Position numbers and translations under genes: made by a program. Shown in pieces: positions 25,736 to 34,156 of a DNA stretch of 64,000 nt. A model generated the notes under the pieces. The model was given only the letters and a program-made list of their open reading frames with translations, was not told the origin of the DNA and did no database searches. How positions within the stretch are numbered: the first letter of the stretch is position 1; each line of letters starts with the position of its first letter. This DNA is from Oscillospiraceae bacterium (GTDB taxonomy: Bacteria; Bacillota; Clostridia; Oscillospirales; UBA929): NCBI GenBank assembly GCA_031265355.1, contig JAISCT010000017.1, forward strand, positions 27,307 through 91,306. Direction: 5' to 3'.

Positions 25736-26875
25736 TCAGATCCGCCGATCGAGGCGCTCGACCTTGGCCTGCCGGAGCGCCGCAAAGCGCCCCGCGTCGA
25801 TGGCGTCGCGGATCTCGGTCATCAGCCGGTTGTAAAAAAACAAGTTGTGCAGCACGGAAAGGCGCAGGGCCAAGAGCTCCCCCGCTTTGAACAGATGCCG
25901 CAAGTAGGCGCGGCTGAAGTGCCGGCAAAGCGGGCAGCCGCAGGCGCCGTCGACGGGCGCGGCGTCTCGGGCGTATTTTTCGTTTTTAATGTTCAGGCAA
26001 CCTTCTTCGGTGTAGAGATGCCCGTGCCGCGCGTTGCGGGCAGGCAGCACGCAATCGAAGAAATCCATGCCGCGCGCCACCGCCTCCAGGAGATTGCCCG
26101 GCGTGCCCACCCCCATCAGGTACCGGGGCCGGTCCTCCGGCATGTGCGGCTCGACCAGGGAGATGATGCGGTACATCTCCTCGGTGCTCTCCCCCACCGC
26201 CAACCCGCCGATGGCGTAGCCGGGCAGCGCCAGCGCGGCGATCTCCCGCATGTGCGCGACCCGCAGGTCGTCGTATGTCCCGCCCTGGTTGATGCCAAAG
26301 AGCGCCTGGTTCAGGTTTTGCGCTCCGCCCTCGGTCGTCGTCAACCGCCGCTGCCATTCGTCCCGGCAGCGCACAAGCCAGCGCGCGGTGCGGGTGCAGG
26401 ACGCCTCCACATAGTCGCGCGGCGCGGGATTTGAGACGCACTCGTCGAAAGCCATCGCAATGTCCGCGCCCAAAGACGCCTGGATAGCCACGGATTCCTC
26501 CGGCCCAAGGAAGAGCCGCCGCCCGTCGATGTGCGAAGCGAACCAGACGCCCTCCTCCGTGACGCGCCGCAGCGAGGCCAGCGAGAACACCTGAAACCCG
26601 CCGCTGTCGGTGAGTATGGGGCCGGACCAGCGCATGAATCCGTGCAACCCACCCAGAGCCCGGACAGTCTCCTCCCCGGGGCGCAGGTGCAGGTGGTAAG
26701 TGTTACAGAGCGCAACCTGACAACCGACGTCCGCCAGGTCGAACGACGACAGCCCGCCCTTGATGGCGGCCTGTGTGGCCACATTCATAAAGACCGGCGT
26801 TTGGATCTCCCCGTGGACCGTCCGGTATACGCCGCGCCGCGCGCGGCCCTCCGTCTTCAGCAAAACAAACGACAT
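25736..26875 (-). CDS. tgt: tRNA-guanine transglycosylase (queuine tRNA-ribosyltransferase)
   Basis: 379 residues from ATG 26875. Exchanges G34 for preQ1 in GUN-anticodon tRNAs. Active-site features: LTDSGGFQVFSL (Asp base), FGINQGGTYDDLR, GLAVGES and the nucleophile Asp in FFDCVLPARNARHG. The zinc site C-x-C-x2-C with His is present in CGCPLCRHF and downstream. No strong ribosome site is visible. It is the last gene of a run ychF - acyltransferase - tgt; queuosine synthesis genes are not in the window. Confidence 0.97.
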   Translation of the reverse strand: MSFVLLKTEGRARRGVYRTVHGEIQTPVFMNVATQAAIKGGLSSFDLADVGCQVALCNTYHLHLRPGEETVRALGGLHGFMRWSGPILTDSGGFQVFSLASLRRVTEEGVWFASHIDGRRLFLGPEESVAIQASLGADIAMAFDECVSNPAPRDYVEASCTRTARWLVRCRDEWQRRLTTTEGGAQNLNQALFGINQGGTYDDLRVAHMREIAALALPGYAIGGLAVGESTEEMYRIISLVEPHMPEDRPRYLMGVGTPGNLLEAVARGMDFFDCVLPARNARHGHLYTEEGCLNIKNEKYARDAAPVDGACGCPLCRHFSRAYLRHLFKAGELLALRLSVLHNLFFYNRLMTEIRDAIDAGRFAALRQAKVERLDRRI

Positions 26876-26914
26876 AGACAACCCGGGGCCGTCTTTTTAG
26901 ACCCCGCCTCCGTT

Positions 26915-27646
26915 CTATTTGGCCGCCAATCCTGCCGCCCACTGGACGACGACGTAGATGACGGGCTGATGCAGCAGATAGATAAGCAGCGTACGCCGGC
27001 CGACGGCCGGCAGCACGGGCACGCGCCACGTGTAAAACCACGCGGGGAAACGCCGCTCCCGGATGTACGCGCCCAGCCAGACGCCCAGCAGATACAGGAA
27101 GAACCACGGGATGAGCGGGAAATAGTCGTAGGCGCGAAACCCCCGATACAAAACGCCGAACATGTACAGATATGGGAACCGCGAGGCGCCCGCGGCATAG
27201 AGCGGGAACCACAGATACCCCGCGACAAAGAGTGCGGAAAAAAGCACGGGCTGCCACCCGCGCGGAATGCGGTCCACCCAGACGGCGGGAGGGCCGCAGA
27301 TCACCATGCAAACGCCCAAGCAATGCAAAATACCGAACGGGATCGGGACGTTCACAAACCCGGCGGCAAGCGACACCAGCAGCGCGCACCCGAGGACCTG
27401 CAGTCCGCGCCGCCGATTGTCCCGCGAGAAGCGAGCCGACACGCCGGCCAGCAGAATGAAAACGCCGGCAAAGAAGGGCTGCAGCACAGACAGCAGCGGG
27501 TTGAAGAGCAGACTATACGGCAAAAATCCCGCCGTCACGAGGTCGTACCCGGCGTGGTACGCCACCATCAGCAAGATCGACAAACCCCGCACGGCGTCGA
27601 TGAGCTCGATGCGCGGCGCGGGGGCGCGGAGCCCGGGGTCAGACAT
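26915..27646 (-). CDS. DUF1624 / heparan-alpha-glucosaminide N-acetyltransferase-like membrane protein
   Basis: 243 residues with about seven membrane helices. The N-terminus RIELIDAVRGLSILLMVAYHAGYDL holds the conserved His of the HGSNAT_cat/DUF1624 family, and the C-terminus has RRTLLIYLLHQPVIY. The substrate is unknown; the family acetylates sugars or glycolipids at the membrane. It starts inside the last codons of ychF (8-bp overlap), so it is co-translated with it. Confidence 0.85.
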   Translation of the reverse strand: MSDPGLRAPAPRIELIDAVRGLSILLMVAYHAGYDLVTAGFLPYSLLFNPLLSVLQPFFAGVFILLAGVSARFSRDNRRRGLQVLGCALLVSLAAGFVNVPIPFGILHCLGVCMVICGPPAVWVDRIPRGWQPVLFSALFVAGYLWFPLYAAGASRFPYLYMFGVLYRGFRAYDYFPLIPWFFLYLLGVWLGAYIRERRFPAWFYTWRVPVLPAVGRRTLLIYLLHQPVIYVVVQWAAGLAAK

Positions 27647-28733
27647 TGAACCGGAACAGCACGACGTCGCCGTCTCGCATGACGTACTCCTTACCCTCCG
27701 AGCGCACGAGACCGCGCTCCCGCGCGGCGGCCATGGCGCCGGCGGCCATCAGGTCGTCGAAGGCGATCACCTCGGCGCGGATGAACCCGCGCTCGAAATC
27801 GGAGTGGATGACGCCCGCGGCTTGGGGGGCTCTGGTCCCCTTCCGGATGGTCCACGCACGCACCTCCGGCGGCCCGGCGGTGAGGTAGGAGATGAACCCC
27901 AGCAGTGTGTAGGAGGCGCGCACCAGCCTGTCGAGGCCGGCTTCTTCCAGCCCCAACTCGGACAGGAAGAGCGCCCGCTCCTCCTCCGGCAGTTCCGCAA
28001 TATCCTGCTCCCATTTCGCGCAGATTGGAAGCACCTGCGCGCCTTCGCGCGCGGCGATTTCCTCCACGGCCCGCAGGTAGAGACTGTCCGCCCGGCCGAC
28101 AAACCCGGTCTCGTCCATGTTGGCACAGTAGATGACAGGTTTGCCCGACAGCAGCGGCACCGAGGCCGTCAGCGCGCGTTCGCCCTCGTCCTCGCTGACA
28201 AACGAGCGGGCGGACCGGCCGGCGTCCAGGTGGTCCGACAGGCGCTTGAAGAGCGCCGCCTCCGCGAGGTATTTTCGGTCCCCTTTTGCCAGCTTGCCGG
28301 CTTTGTCGATCCGGCGGCCCACGAGCTCGATGTCCGAGAGGATGAGTTCCATGTTGATGATGTCGATGTCGCGAGCCGGGTCGGCGCCGCCTTCGACGTG
28401 GATGATGTTGTCGTCGTCAAAACAGCGCACGACATGGACGACCGCGTCCACCTCGCGGATGTGCGTCAGGAACTGGTTGCCCAACCCCTCGCCCCGCGAC
28501 GCGCCGCGCACGAGCCCGGCGATGTCCACAAACTCGACGACCGCGGGGGTAATTTTCTGCGGGTTGTGCATACGCGCCAGCGCGGTTAGCCGCTCATCCG
28601 GGACAGAGACCATCCCCACATTGGGTTCGATCGTGCAAAACGGATAGTTGGCCGACTCGGCGCCCGCACGGGTGATCGCGTTGAACAGCGTACTTTTGCC
28701 CACATTGGGCAAGCCGACAATGCCTAATTTCAT
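27639..28733 (-). CDS. ychF: Redox-regulated ATPase YchF
   Basis: 364 residues, ATG 28733, no strong ribosome site. Obg-family P-loop protein: G1 GLPNVGKS (7-14), G3 [20 protein letters not shown], and an altered G4 (CANMDE in place of NKxD) that gives ATP preference. A coiled-coil insert and the C-terminal TGS domain ([30 protein letters not shown]) complete it. The frame stays open well upstream, but similarity begins at this Met. Confidence 0.97.
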   Translation of the reverse strand: MKLGIVGLPNVGKSTLFNAITRAGAESANYPFCTIEPNVGMVSVPDERLTALARMHNPQKITPAVVEFVDIAGLVRGASRGEGLGNQFLTHIREVDAVVHVVRCFDDDNIIHVEGGADPARDIDIINMELILSDIELVGRRIDKAGKLAKGDRKYLAEAALFKRLSDHLDAGRSARSFVSEDEGERALTASVPLLSGKPVIYCANMDETGFVGRADSLYLRAVEEIAAREGAQVLPICAKWEQDIAELPEEERALFLSELGLEEAGLDRLVRASYTLLGFISYLTAGPPEVRAWTIRKGTRAPQAAGVIHSDFERGFIRAEVIAFDDLMAAGAMAAARERGLVRSEGKEYVMRDGDVVLFRFNV

Positions 28734-28773
28734 GGCGGCAACCACGCCCGGCTCGCATGTCAGACGCATCTCT

Positions 28774-28786
28774 GGTTCAAGTGTCA
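28774..28786 (+). repeat. Dispersed GGTTCARGTGTCA motif, copy 2
   Basis: GGTTCAAGTGTCA between ychF and the phosphodiesterase gene. It has the same 13-bp core as the longer copies at 13194-13217 and 34068-34091. Confidence 0.7.
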
Positions 28787-28837
28787 AAGCCTCTTTCGAC
28801 ACGCGAGCCGTCTTTCCCTTCCCGTCGGAGTCCGACG

Positions 28838-29659
28838 TCAGATTTCGACCTCCAGGCCGTCGTAGGCGACGCCGATGCCGTAGAGACGCAGACGCTCCTC
28901 CATGGGCCGGTGCAGGAATCCGGAGGTGTGCGAGAAATGGGTGGCCAGATAGCGCGTGCGCGCGGTGGAGCTCTTTTGCTGGAACAACCGGCGCTTGACG
29001 GTCACATTGTCTTCCAGCGTCATGTGGTTGGGCGTGTCGGAATGGATGGGGTTTGTGCAGTCCATACTGACCATATGCACCGAACGACCCACCAAAAAGT
29101 CCCATGTCTCTTCGGGGAAGAAGCCGGTATCGTTGGCGTAGAGCAGCACCTTGCCCTCCGATTCGATCAGATAGATAAAGGCGCCCGGGCAGTGGCGGGC
29201 CTGCAGCGGCGTGACAGTATATTTGCCGAAGGTGGCGGGCGTGAACAGTTTGAGCTCCGTGAACTCCATCAGCGGTTCCAAACGCGCCAGCTCGTCGGCG
29301 CCCAGCACCCGTTCCATGCGGTCCCAGACATCGTAACTGCCATAGACGTAGAGTTTTTTCCGTTCCGCGTGCAGGCAATAGGGCGCGCGCAGGTTAGAGA
29401 GTTCCGCCGCGTAGAAGTGGTCCGCGTGCGTGTGCGTCACCAAAAGATACTCAATTCCACCCATTTCCAGCTTCCACTCGGCGGCCTGCGAGAGCAGATC
29501 CGGCGGCAGATCCACAAGCAAGGCGCCGTCGATGAGCATCGACGACCGGCGGCGCACGTTTCGCCCGCCCTGCGCGCGCGACTCGCGGCAGGCGGGGCAC
29601 TGACAAAATACGCCGGGAAATCCCTCCGCGGCGCCTGTACCAAGATATCGAATGTGCAT
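28838..29659 (-). CDS. MBL-fold metallohydrolase, PhnP-like phosphodiesterase
   Basis: 273 residues; ATG 29659 after GGAGGG. Opens MHIRYLGTGAAEGFPGVFCQCPACR with the PhnP-type Cys cluster for a structural zinc. The metal motif is THTHADHF; further ligands are in QARHCPGAF, YANDTGF and THFSHTSG. Family members act on cyclic phosphodiesters. There are no other C-P lyase genes nearby, so a phosphonate role is not indicated. Confidence 0.9.
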   Translation of the reverse strand: MHIRYLGTGAAEGFPGVFCQCPACRESRAQGGRNVRRRSSMLIDGALLVDLPPDLLSQAAEWKLEMGGIEYLLVTHTHADHFYAAELSNLRAPYCLHAERKKLYVYGSYDVWDRMERVLGADELARLEPLMEFTELKLFTPATFGKYTVTPLQARHCPGAFIYLIESEGKVLLYANDTGFFPEETWDFLVGRSVHMVSMDCTNPIHSDTPNHMTLEDNVTVKRRLFQQKSSTARTRYLATHFSHTSGFLHRPMEERLRLYGIGVAYDGLEVEI

Positions 29660-29825
29660 GATAACCCTCCGAGCATTGCAATTGACAACAAAGCATTGAC
29701 AATTTACATTTATTACCATATTTCGGACACAAACACGGGCGGCGCAGGCCATATCGGGTCTTCCGCGCCGTGACAGGCCGGAGAAGGCCGGATTTTCCGT
29801 GTGTTATGACTTAAACTAGAATTTA
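29660..29825. other. Untranslated leader region without recognised element
   Basis: AT-rich stretch between the promoter and the PhnP-like start. It holds two short direct TTGACAA copies (near 29689 and 29697), but no terminator or riboswitch was recognised. Confidence 0.4.
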
Positions 29826-29854
29826 ATTTTACCGTATCTTATGATTTCTGTCAA
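29826..29854 (-). promoter_or_regulatory. Promoter of the PhnP-like gene
   Basis: TTGACA (29849-29854) and TAAAAT (29826-29831) on the minus strand with 17-bp spacing, giving a leader of about 160 nt. Confidence 0.75.
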
Positions 29855-29925
29855 CCTAGCTTCGGCAAAAATGTCCACACGGTGGAACACAAACGGGGTC
29901 TGGGCGTAGTCTGCACGCAAAACAC

Positions 29926-29954
29926 TTGCCAGAGCGCCGCGCGCCATGTATAAT
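29926..29954 (+). promoter_or_regulatory. Promoter of tRNA-Ser
   Basis: TTGCCA (29926-29931) and TATAAT (29949-29954) with 17-bp spacing, 10 bp before the mature 5' end. Confidence 0.85.
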
Positions 29955-29964
29955 GTAGGGGCAT

Positions 29965-30053
29965 GGAGGAATAGCGAAGTGGTCATAACGCGGCGGTCTT
30001 GAAAACCGTTTGGGCGCAAGCCTACGGGGGTTCGAATCCCTCTTCCTCCGCCA
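29965..30053 (+). tRNA. tRNA-Ser (UGA)
   Basis: 89 nt with encoded CCA. Acceptor GGAGGAA / TTCCTCC, anticodon loop CTTGAAA (TGA), a long variable arm, and GGTTCGAATCC T-loop. It stands at the left edge of an AT-rich accessory segment. Confidence 0.97.
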
Positions 30054-30055
30054 CC

Positions 30056-30119
30056 CATAAGTCAAGCCCCCAACAAACTTTTTAAAAAAATTCTTTCGGG
30101 AGGCTTGACTTATGTTTTT
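30056..30119 (+). terminator. Terminator of tRNA-Ser with long loop
   Basis: Perfect 13-bp inverted repeat CATAAGTCAAGCC / GGCTTGACTTATG (30056-30068 with 30102-30114), then TTTTT. The 33-nt loop holds TTTTTAAAAAAA. It starts 3 nt after the tRNA. Confidence 0.8.
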
Positions 30120-30184
30120 CTGTTGCGGCGACGCGAGGGCAAGAACGACCGCTTAGACTGTCACAAGAAAGGCAGGAGAATGAT

Positions 30185-30412
30185 ATGACTTGTTTCCATT
30201 GTAAAAGCGACACAGAGCAAAAGTTTAAGACCCACGCCGTCACGCTTGACAAGTGTGTTATTATCATCAAGAATGTTCCCACTGTGGTCTGCGAGCAATG
30301 CGGCGAGGCATATTTTACGGATGATGTCATGCAAAGTCTGGAGGCCATTATTGACCGACTGGAGTGTATCATCAAAGAGGTCGCTATTGTTGACTATGCC
30401 GACGTAGCATAG
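30185..30412 (+). CDS. YgiT-type zinc finger protein
   Basis: 75 residues; ATG 30185 after AGGAG. Two CxxC pairs (Cys3/Cys6 and Cys36/Cys39) form the zinc knuckle typical of YgiT/MqsA N-terminal domains. The HTH domain of full MqsA is missing, as in the many short YgiT proteins that accompany DUF4258-type toxins. No such toxin gene precedes it here, so it may be a remnant or an orphan antitoxin. Confidence 0.8.
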   Translation: MTCFHCKSDTEQKFKTHAVTLDKCVIIIKNVPTVVCEQCGEAYFTDDVMQSLEAIIDRLECIIKEVAIVDYADVA

Positions 30413-30464
30413 TGATACGCGAATAGAGCCACAGGTTCGAGTAAGGAATAATTAAGGCGGTGAT

Positions 30465-30749
30465 ATTACGCTTACTCTTGAAGCAATTCGCGATAGGGCG
30501 AAACCTGTCGCAAAAAAATATAATGTTGTTAGTCTTGAACTTTTCGGTTCATATGCAGATGGCACGGCAGATGAAAGCTCCGATGCGGATTTCCTCGTCT
30601 TGTTTGCCGCGCCCGTGCCGTCAATATTCAAAGTTATGGGATTCCGAGAAGAACTTTCACGCTCTCTCGGTCTGCCTGTTGACGTGGTTACGTTGCCTCT
30701 TGTCCGCCCCGACAAACTGCACGTATCATGCACGGAGAAAATCATATGA
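30465..30749 (+). CDS. MNT-type nucleotidyltransferase (antitoxin) with ATT start
   Basis: An intact frame of 94 codons reads TLTLEAIRDRAKPVAKKYN, then GSYADGTADESSDADF (28-43) with the GSxxxG...SDxD catalytic motif, and ends at TGA 30747-30749. Where family members have Met the codon is ATT (30465). An in-frame TAA at 30453-30455 excludes an upstream start, and no ATG/GTG/TTG precedes the catalytic motif. GGCGG at 30456-30460 is 4 nt upstream. So it is either an ATT-initiated gene or a start-lost allele. It overlaps the HEPN gene by ATGA. In HEPN/MNT pairs this enzyme silences the toxin. Confidence 0.8.
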   Translation: MTLTLEAIRDRAKPVAKKYNVVSLELFGSYADGTADESSDADFLVLFAAPVPSIFKVMGFREELSRSLGLPVDVVTLPLVRPDKLHVSCTEKII

Positions 30750-31093
30750 ACGAACGTGACAAGACCAACATTGGACGAATCGCGGATGAGCTTCGCTATA
30801 TAAAGAGCGTAACAGCAAAAACCTCACGCGATGAGTTTCTGCACGATGAAACCCTGCAACACGCACTGTCAATGTCGATACTGACAATCGGTGAGTGCGC
30901 TAATCATCTCTCCGATGACTTCAAGGACCGCCACCCGAAGATCGAATGGATTCAAATTGTGGCAGTTAGAAATATTGCGGCGCACGGCTATTGGCAACTC
31001 GATATGCGGCAAATTTGGCAAGCTATCGAGGAAGATATTCCGCAACTTAACGATTTTGTGTTCGGGTTATTAGACGAGAAAAGCATGTGCTAA
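30746..31093 (+). CDS. HEPN-domain toxin (DUF86 type)
   Basis: 115 residues; ATG 30746 overlaps the MNT stop. RNase motif R-x4-H is RNIAAH at 75-80, followed by GYWQLD, matching the DUF86/HepT group where the Tyr after the His is the target of antitoxin AMPylation. The usual MNT-HEPN order and overlap are present, so this is a type VII-like toxin-antitoxin module. Base composition is more AT-rich than that of the flanking genes. Confidence 0.9.
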   Translation: MNERDKTNIGRIADELRYIKSVTAKTSRDEFLHDETLQHALSMSILTIGECANHLSDDFKDRHPKIEWIQIVAVRNIAAHGYWQLDMRQIWQAIEEDIPQLNDFVFGLLDEKSMC

Positions 31094-31143
31094 CCCAAGT
31101 TTCAGGGAAAAACCTGCAAGGCATTGGGAACGTCGGAGGGTAC

Positions 31144-32217
31144 ATGAGAAGATGTTTTCTTGATCATTTGCGTTGGATGGCAGTGCTGCTGCTTTTTCCA
31201 TACCACACCTTTATGATTTACAATTCATTTGGAGAGAACTTTTATATCAAAGGGGCAAATGTGTCACTGACAACAGGGATTATGATTGCAATCGGACCTT
31301 GGTTTATGCCGTTGTTGTTTGTGATTGCGGGTATGAGCTCAGCGTTTGCATTGCAGAAAAGAACCGCGATGCAATATATAAAAGAACGGATTTCTAAACT
31401 GCTGATCCCCTTGCTGTCCGGCGTCTTACTGCTGATCCCCGTACAGACTTTTTTTGCGGAGCGCTTTCACAATGGATATACCGGGGGGTATTTTCAACAA
31501 TACATACTATTTTTCACAAAGCCAACCGACCTTTCGGGATACACGGGAGGGTTCACGCCTGGCCACTTGTGGTTTATCTTTTATTTGTTTGTTATCTCTC
31601 TGGTTGCTTTGCCCATGATGAGCGCATATCAAAGGGCAAACAGAAAGCTCTCTTTTCAAAAGGTAAATTTACCTCTTTTACTTCTCTTATTTCTTTTGCC
31701 TTTGTTTGGTACATTTATAGTGAATATAAAAGGAAAAAGTCTCGGCGAATACTTTGTGTATTTCCTACTCGGCTGCTTCTTTTTATTCGATGAGAATGTC
31801 CTTGAAAAAGTCGATAAACATCGATTTTTACTATTGATTCTTTCTGCCCTCTCCATGACCGTAGTGTTGCTGTGCTGGTGTGGAGTTTTTGGCGATATCC
31901 CCGATATTGTTTATGATATTTTTTCCCACTTTTATGCGTGGGCGGCGATTTTATCCCTCATGGGAATGGGCAGACATTGTTTGAACTTCAAAAACAAAGT
32001 GACCGACTACTTTTCGACCTCCTCTTTTTCTGTATATATTTTCCATCAATCATGGATTGTGGCCGTAGCATATTGCATATTTATGTTGACAGACAATATA
32101 CTGATGCAAATCATTCTGATTATGACAGTGAGCATCTTAGCCACATTCGCGACATATGAGCTGTGCAAAAGAACACGCATCACAAGGTTTTTATTTGGGA
32201 TTAAATCTCCCAACTAG
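31144..32217 (+). CDS. Membrane acyltransferase (acyltransferase 3 family)
   Basis: 357 residues; ATG 31144 follows GGAGGG at 31135-31140 (the open frame from 31087 is not needed). Ten or so membrane helices; N-terminus RRCFLDHLRWMAVLLLFPYHTFMIY with the family's R/H pair, GPWFMPLLFVIAGMSSAFAL, and GHLWFIFYLF in the middle. Such proteins O-acylate surface sugars. Strongly AT-rich compared with the window core, so it was probably acquired. Confidence 0.87.
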   Translation: MRRCFLDHLRWMAVLLLFPYHTFMIYNSFGENFYIKGANVSLTTGIMIAIGPWFMPLLFVIAGMSSAFALQKRTAMQYIKERISKLLIPLLSGVLLLIPVQTFFAERFHNGYTGGYFQQYILFFTKPTDLSGYTGGFTPGHLWFIFYLFVISLVALPMMSAYQRANRKLSFQKVNLPLLLLLFLLPLFGTFIVNIKGKSLGEYFVYFLLGCFFLFDENVLEKVDKHRFLLLILSALSMTVVLLCWCGVFGDIPDIVYDIFSHFYAWAAILSLMGMGRHCLNFKNKVTDYFSTSSFSVYIFHQSWIVAVAYCIFMLTDNILMQIILIMTVSILATFATYELCKRTRITRFLFGIKSPN

Positions 32218-32264
32218 AAAAATCCTCTGATGAAACAGCAAGAGGTTCCACAAGGAGAGAAAAA

Positions 32265-34067
32265 ATGAAAACGCGCCATCCCCATCGAATCGGCAAGAAG
32301 ACTCTGACATTCGGATTTGCGATTGTTATCTTGTTCTCGCTAATGGCGGCTGCCGTAAGCTGTTCGGCCACTTCGAAGACACAAACATTCGCCTATACGC
32401 CAGATTTCACGAGTGTAATAACCAACCCGGAGAGAGGATATTTTGAAAATTTTAGCGGGCTTGACCCTCTTCATCCGCAGGATTTCGAGGAGGACTACGC
32501 ACAGTGGCTCACCGATCCGGAATATGATTCCTGGTATTTGGGCGGCGGTTATCTGAAACTGCTGCGCTCATCGCGTCAAGACGGGGTTACGATGCTGGAT
32601 GCCAATATATACGTGAACAAATACATCAATTCGCCCGAGCTGCCTCAGTCCTTCTTGGACGAACTTTCCAGGGCATTGCAGGTTGTACGGGAAGCAAGGA
32701 TGAAAATCACTCTGCGCATAGTATATGCGGACGCTTGGACGCCGATGGTTGTCGAGAAGAACTATTTGCGGCATATTGAGCAAATCGGAGCGGTCATTAC
32801 CGAAAACTCCGATATTGTGGAGAGCTTATCCGCCGGGATACTCGGCCCGTGGGGAGAGTGGCATAATGACGACGACTATGTCATGGTGGACAATAAGTCC
32901 TATAAACGCGAAGACCGTCCTGAATACGAAAACGGCATGCCAACGACAGACATAAACTCTCCGGAGCAAGGCGCGCAGCGCTATCGGCTTATTAAACAGT
33001 TACTCGATCACACGCCGGATACCATACCTGTCGTCATGCGCTACGTCGAATTCCTTATGGAGATAAAAGCGTTGGCGGAGAACCCTCCGCAGGGCGCGAC
33101 CATATTGACCCAGGCGCAGCTTGACCGCCTGGGCCTGCACGACGACTCGTTCGCGTCGTTCGTCATGAGCCATACGCGCGCCGGGGGTTGGGAAGAGGCG
33201 TTTTACCCCTATTGGGACGATGACAAGAAATACGACCAAGTCAACGAGGTTGCGGCGTTTGCGGCTCAGCTTGAGACATCGTACGGAGGCGATGTCCTGC
33301 AATACGGAGAAACGACATGGTACCCTGACGACGACCTCGACTTCGGCAAAGACGACCCCTTGGCCAATACCGAGGTGGTTGACGCGGGCGCGCAACTGGC
33401 GCTCAGTGAAGCCGCGGCAAGAAAGCTGACTATGATAAACCGCAGCTGGCATGTCAAGCATCTTGACTTTTGGAAAGGCATCTGGCTCCCCGCCTCCGGC
33501 AACGACCCCGCCGAGAGCGCCTACACCCGTCTTGAGCGCAAACTCGGCTACAGGCTTCGCCTTGACACAGCAGCGTTTACCACCAACGCCAAGAACGGGG
33601 ACACTTTCGCTATCAGGGCAATACTTCACAACGACGGCTACGCGGGCATCATCAGGCTTCGTCCGATATTTGTGGTGTTCGATGACGGCGTCAACCGCTA
33701 CGACATCGAGCTTATGAACGTGGACGCTCGCACATGGCTGAGCGGCGAAAACAGGTTAGACGCTTCGGTGACGCTCCCTAAGGATATGGAGACGGGCGAG
33801 TACGCAGTCGCGCTATGGCTTCCGGATTATTATGAGAACCTGCGCGGCCTGCCGGCGTATTCCGTGCGGTTTGCCAACAAGGGTATCTGGTGCGGAAGCA
33901 AGGGCTACAACTACCTCGGCACGATCAAGTACCAAAGGGACGGTCGGTCCGTTGTCCATCCGCTGTCAGACGAATTTGTAGCCGAACTCGGCGAAGACCC
34001 GGACAATCCAAAAGGCGGACACAATTTCCAGCCAACATTTGACCCCGCGTTTATCCATGAAACATGA
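32265..34067 (+). CDS. DUF4874/DUF4832 lipoprotein
   Basis: 600 residues. Signal with a lipobox-like AVSC gives a lipidated Cys33. The N-terminal part (VITNPERGYFENFSG and the TIM-barrel-like strand GILGPWGEWH) is DUF4874; the C-terminal half, from about 280 (MINRSWHVKHLDFWKG, LGYRLRLDTAAF), is DUF4832. These domains are found together in secreted proteins of polysaccharide loci and resemble glycoside-hydrolase barrels, but no activity is established. Preceded by AAGGAG. The 18-bp hairpin downstream probably ends its transcript. Confidence 0.85.
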   Translation: MKTRHPHRIGKKTLTFGFAIVILFSLMAAAVSCSATSKTQTFAYTPDFTSVITNPERGYFENFSGLDPLHPQDFEEDYAQWLTDPEYDSWYLGGGYLKLLRSSRQDGVTMLDANIYVNKYINSPELPQSFLDELSRALQVVREARMKITLRIVYADAWTPMVVEKNYLRHIEQIGAVITENSDIVESLSAGILGPWGEWHNDDDYVMVDNKSYKREDRPEYENGMPTTDINSPEQGAQRYRLIKQLLDHTPDTIPVVMRYVEFLMEIKALAENPPQGATILTQAQLDRLGLHDDSFASFVMSHTRAGGWEEAFYPYWDDDKKYDQVNEVAAFAAQLETSYGGDVLQYGETTWYPDDDLDFGKDDPLANTEVVDAGAQLALSEAAARKLTMINRSWHVKHLDFWKGIWLPASGNDPAESAYTRLERKLGYRLRLDTAAFTTNAKNGDTFAIRAILHNDGYAGIIRLRPIFVVFDDGVNRYDIELMNVDARTWLSGENRLDASVTLPKDMETGEYAVALWLPDYYENLRGLPAYSVRFANKGIWCGSKGYNYLGTIKYQRDGRSVVHPLSDEFVAELGEDPDNPKGGHNFQPTFDPAFIHET

Positions 34068-34091
34068 ATGGTTCAGGTGTCAGAAGTGCGT
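34068..34091 (+). repeat. Dispersed 24-bp motif, copy 3
   Basis: ATGGTTCAGGTGTCAGAAGT plus GCGT, one mismatch from the minus-strand copy at 13194-13217. It begins right after the DUF4832 stop codon. Confidence 0.8.
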
Positions 34092-34104
34092 AGAACAGTT
34101 GCCC

Positions 34105-34156
34105 CCTCCTTATAAAATTGAAGTACAAATTTCAATTTTATAAGGAGGACTTTTTT
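34105..34156 (+). terminator. 18-bp perfect inverted repeat with U-run
   Basis: CCTCCTTATAAAATTGAA (34105-34122) and its exact complement (34131-34148) have an 8-nt loop and are followed by ACTTTTTT. It suits termination of the DUF4832 transcript. The right arm also supplies the last codons of the broken ATPase on the other strand, so it may instead mark the end of an inserted element. Confidence 0.7.

Noticed and set aside
27639..29378. 579-residue version of YchF
   Set aside because: The upstream extension overlaps the PhnP-like gene and has no similarity; the family begins at [14 protein letters not shown].
29684..29735. TTGACAA repeats upstream of the PhnP-like gene as plus-strand promoters
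   Set aside because: No good -10 at the right distance and no plus-strand gene follows before the tRNA, which has its own promoter.
29856..30065. Short minus-strand frames with RKRDSNPRRLAPKRFSRPP-type peptide
   Set aside because: This is the translated complement of tRNA-Ser, a familiar false ORF.
30460..30759. 99-residue plus-strand frame at the MNT locus
   Set aside because: It is out of frame with the nucleotidyltransferase motif, which lies in the frame beginning at ATT 30465.
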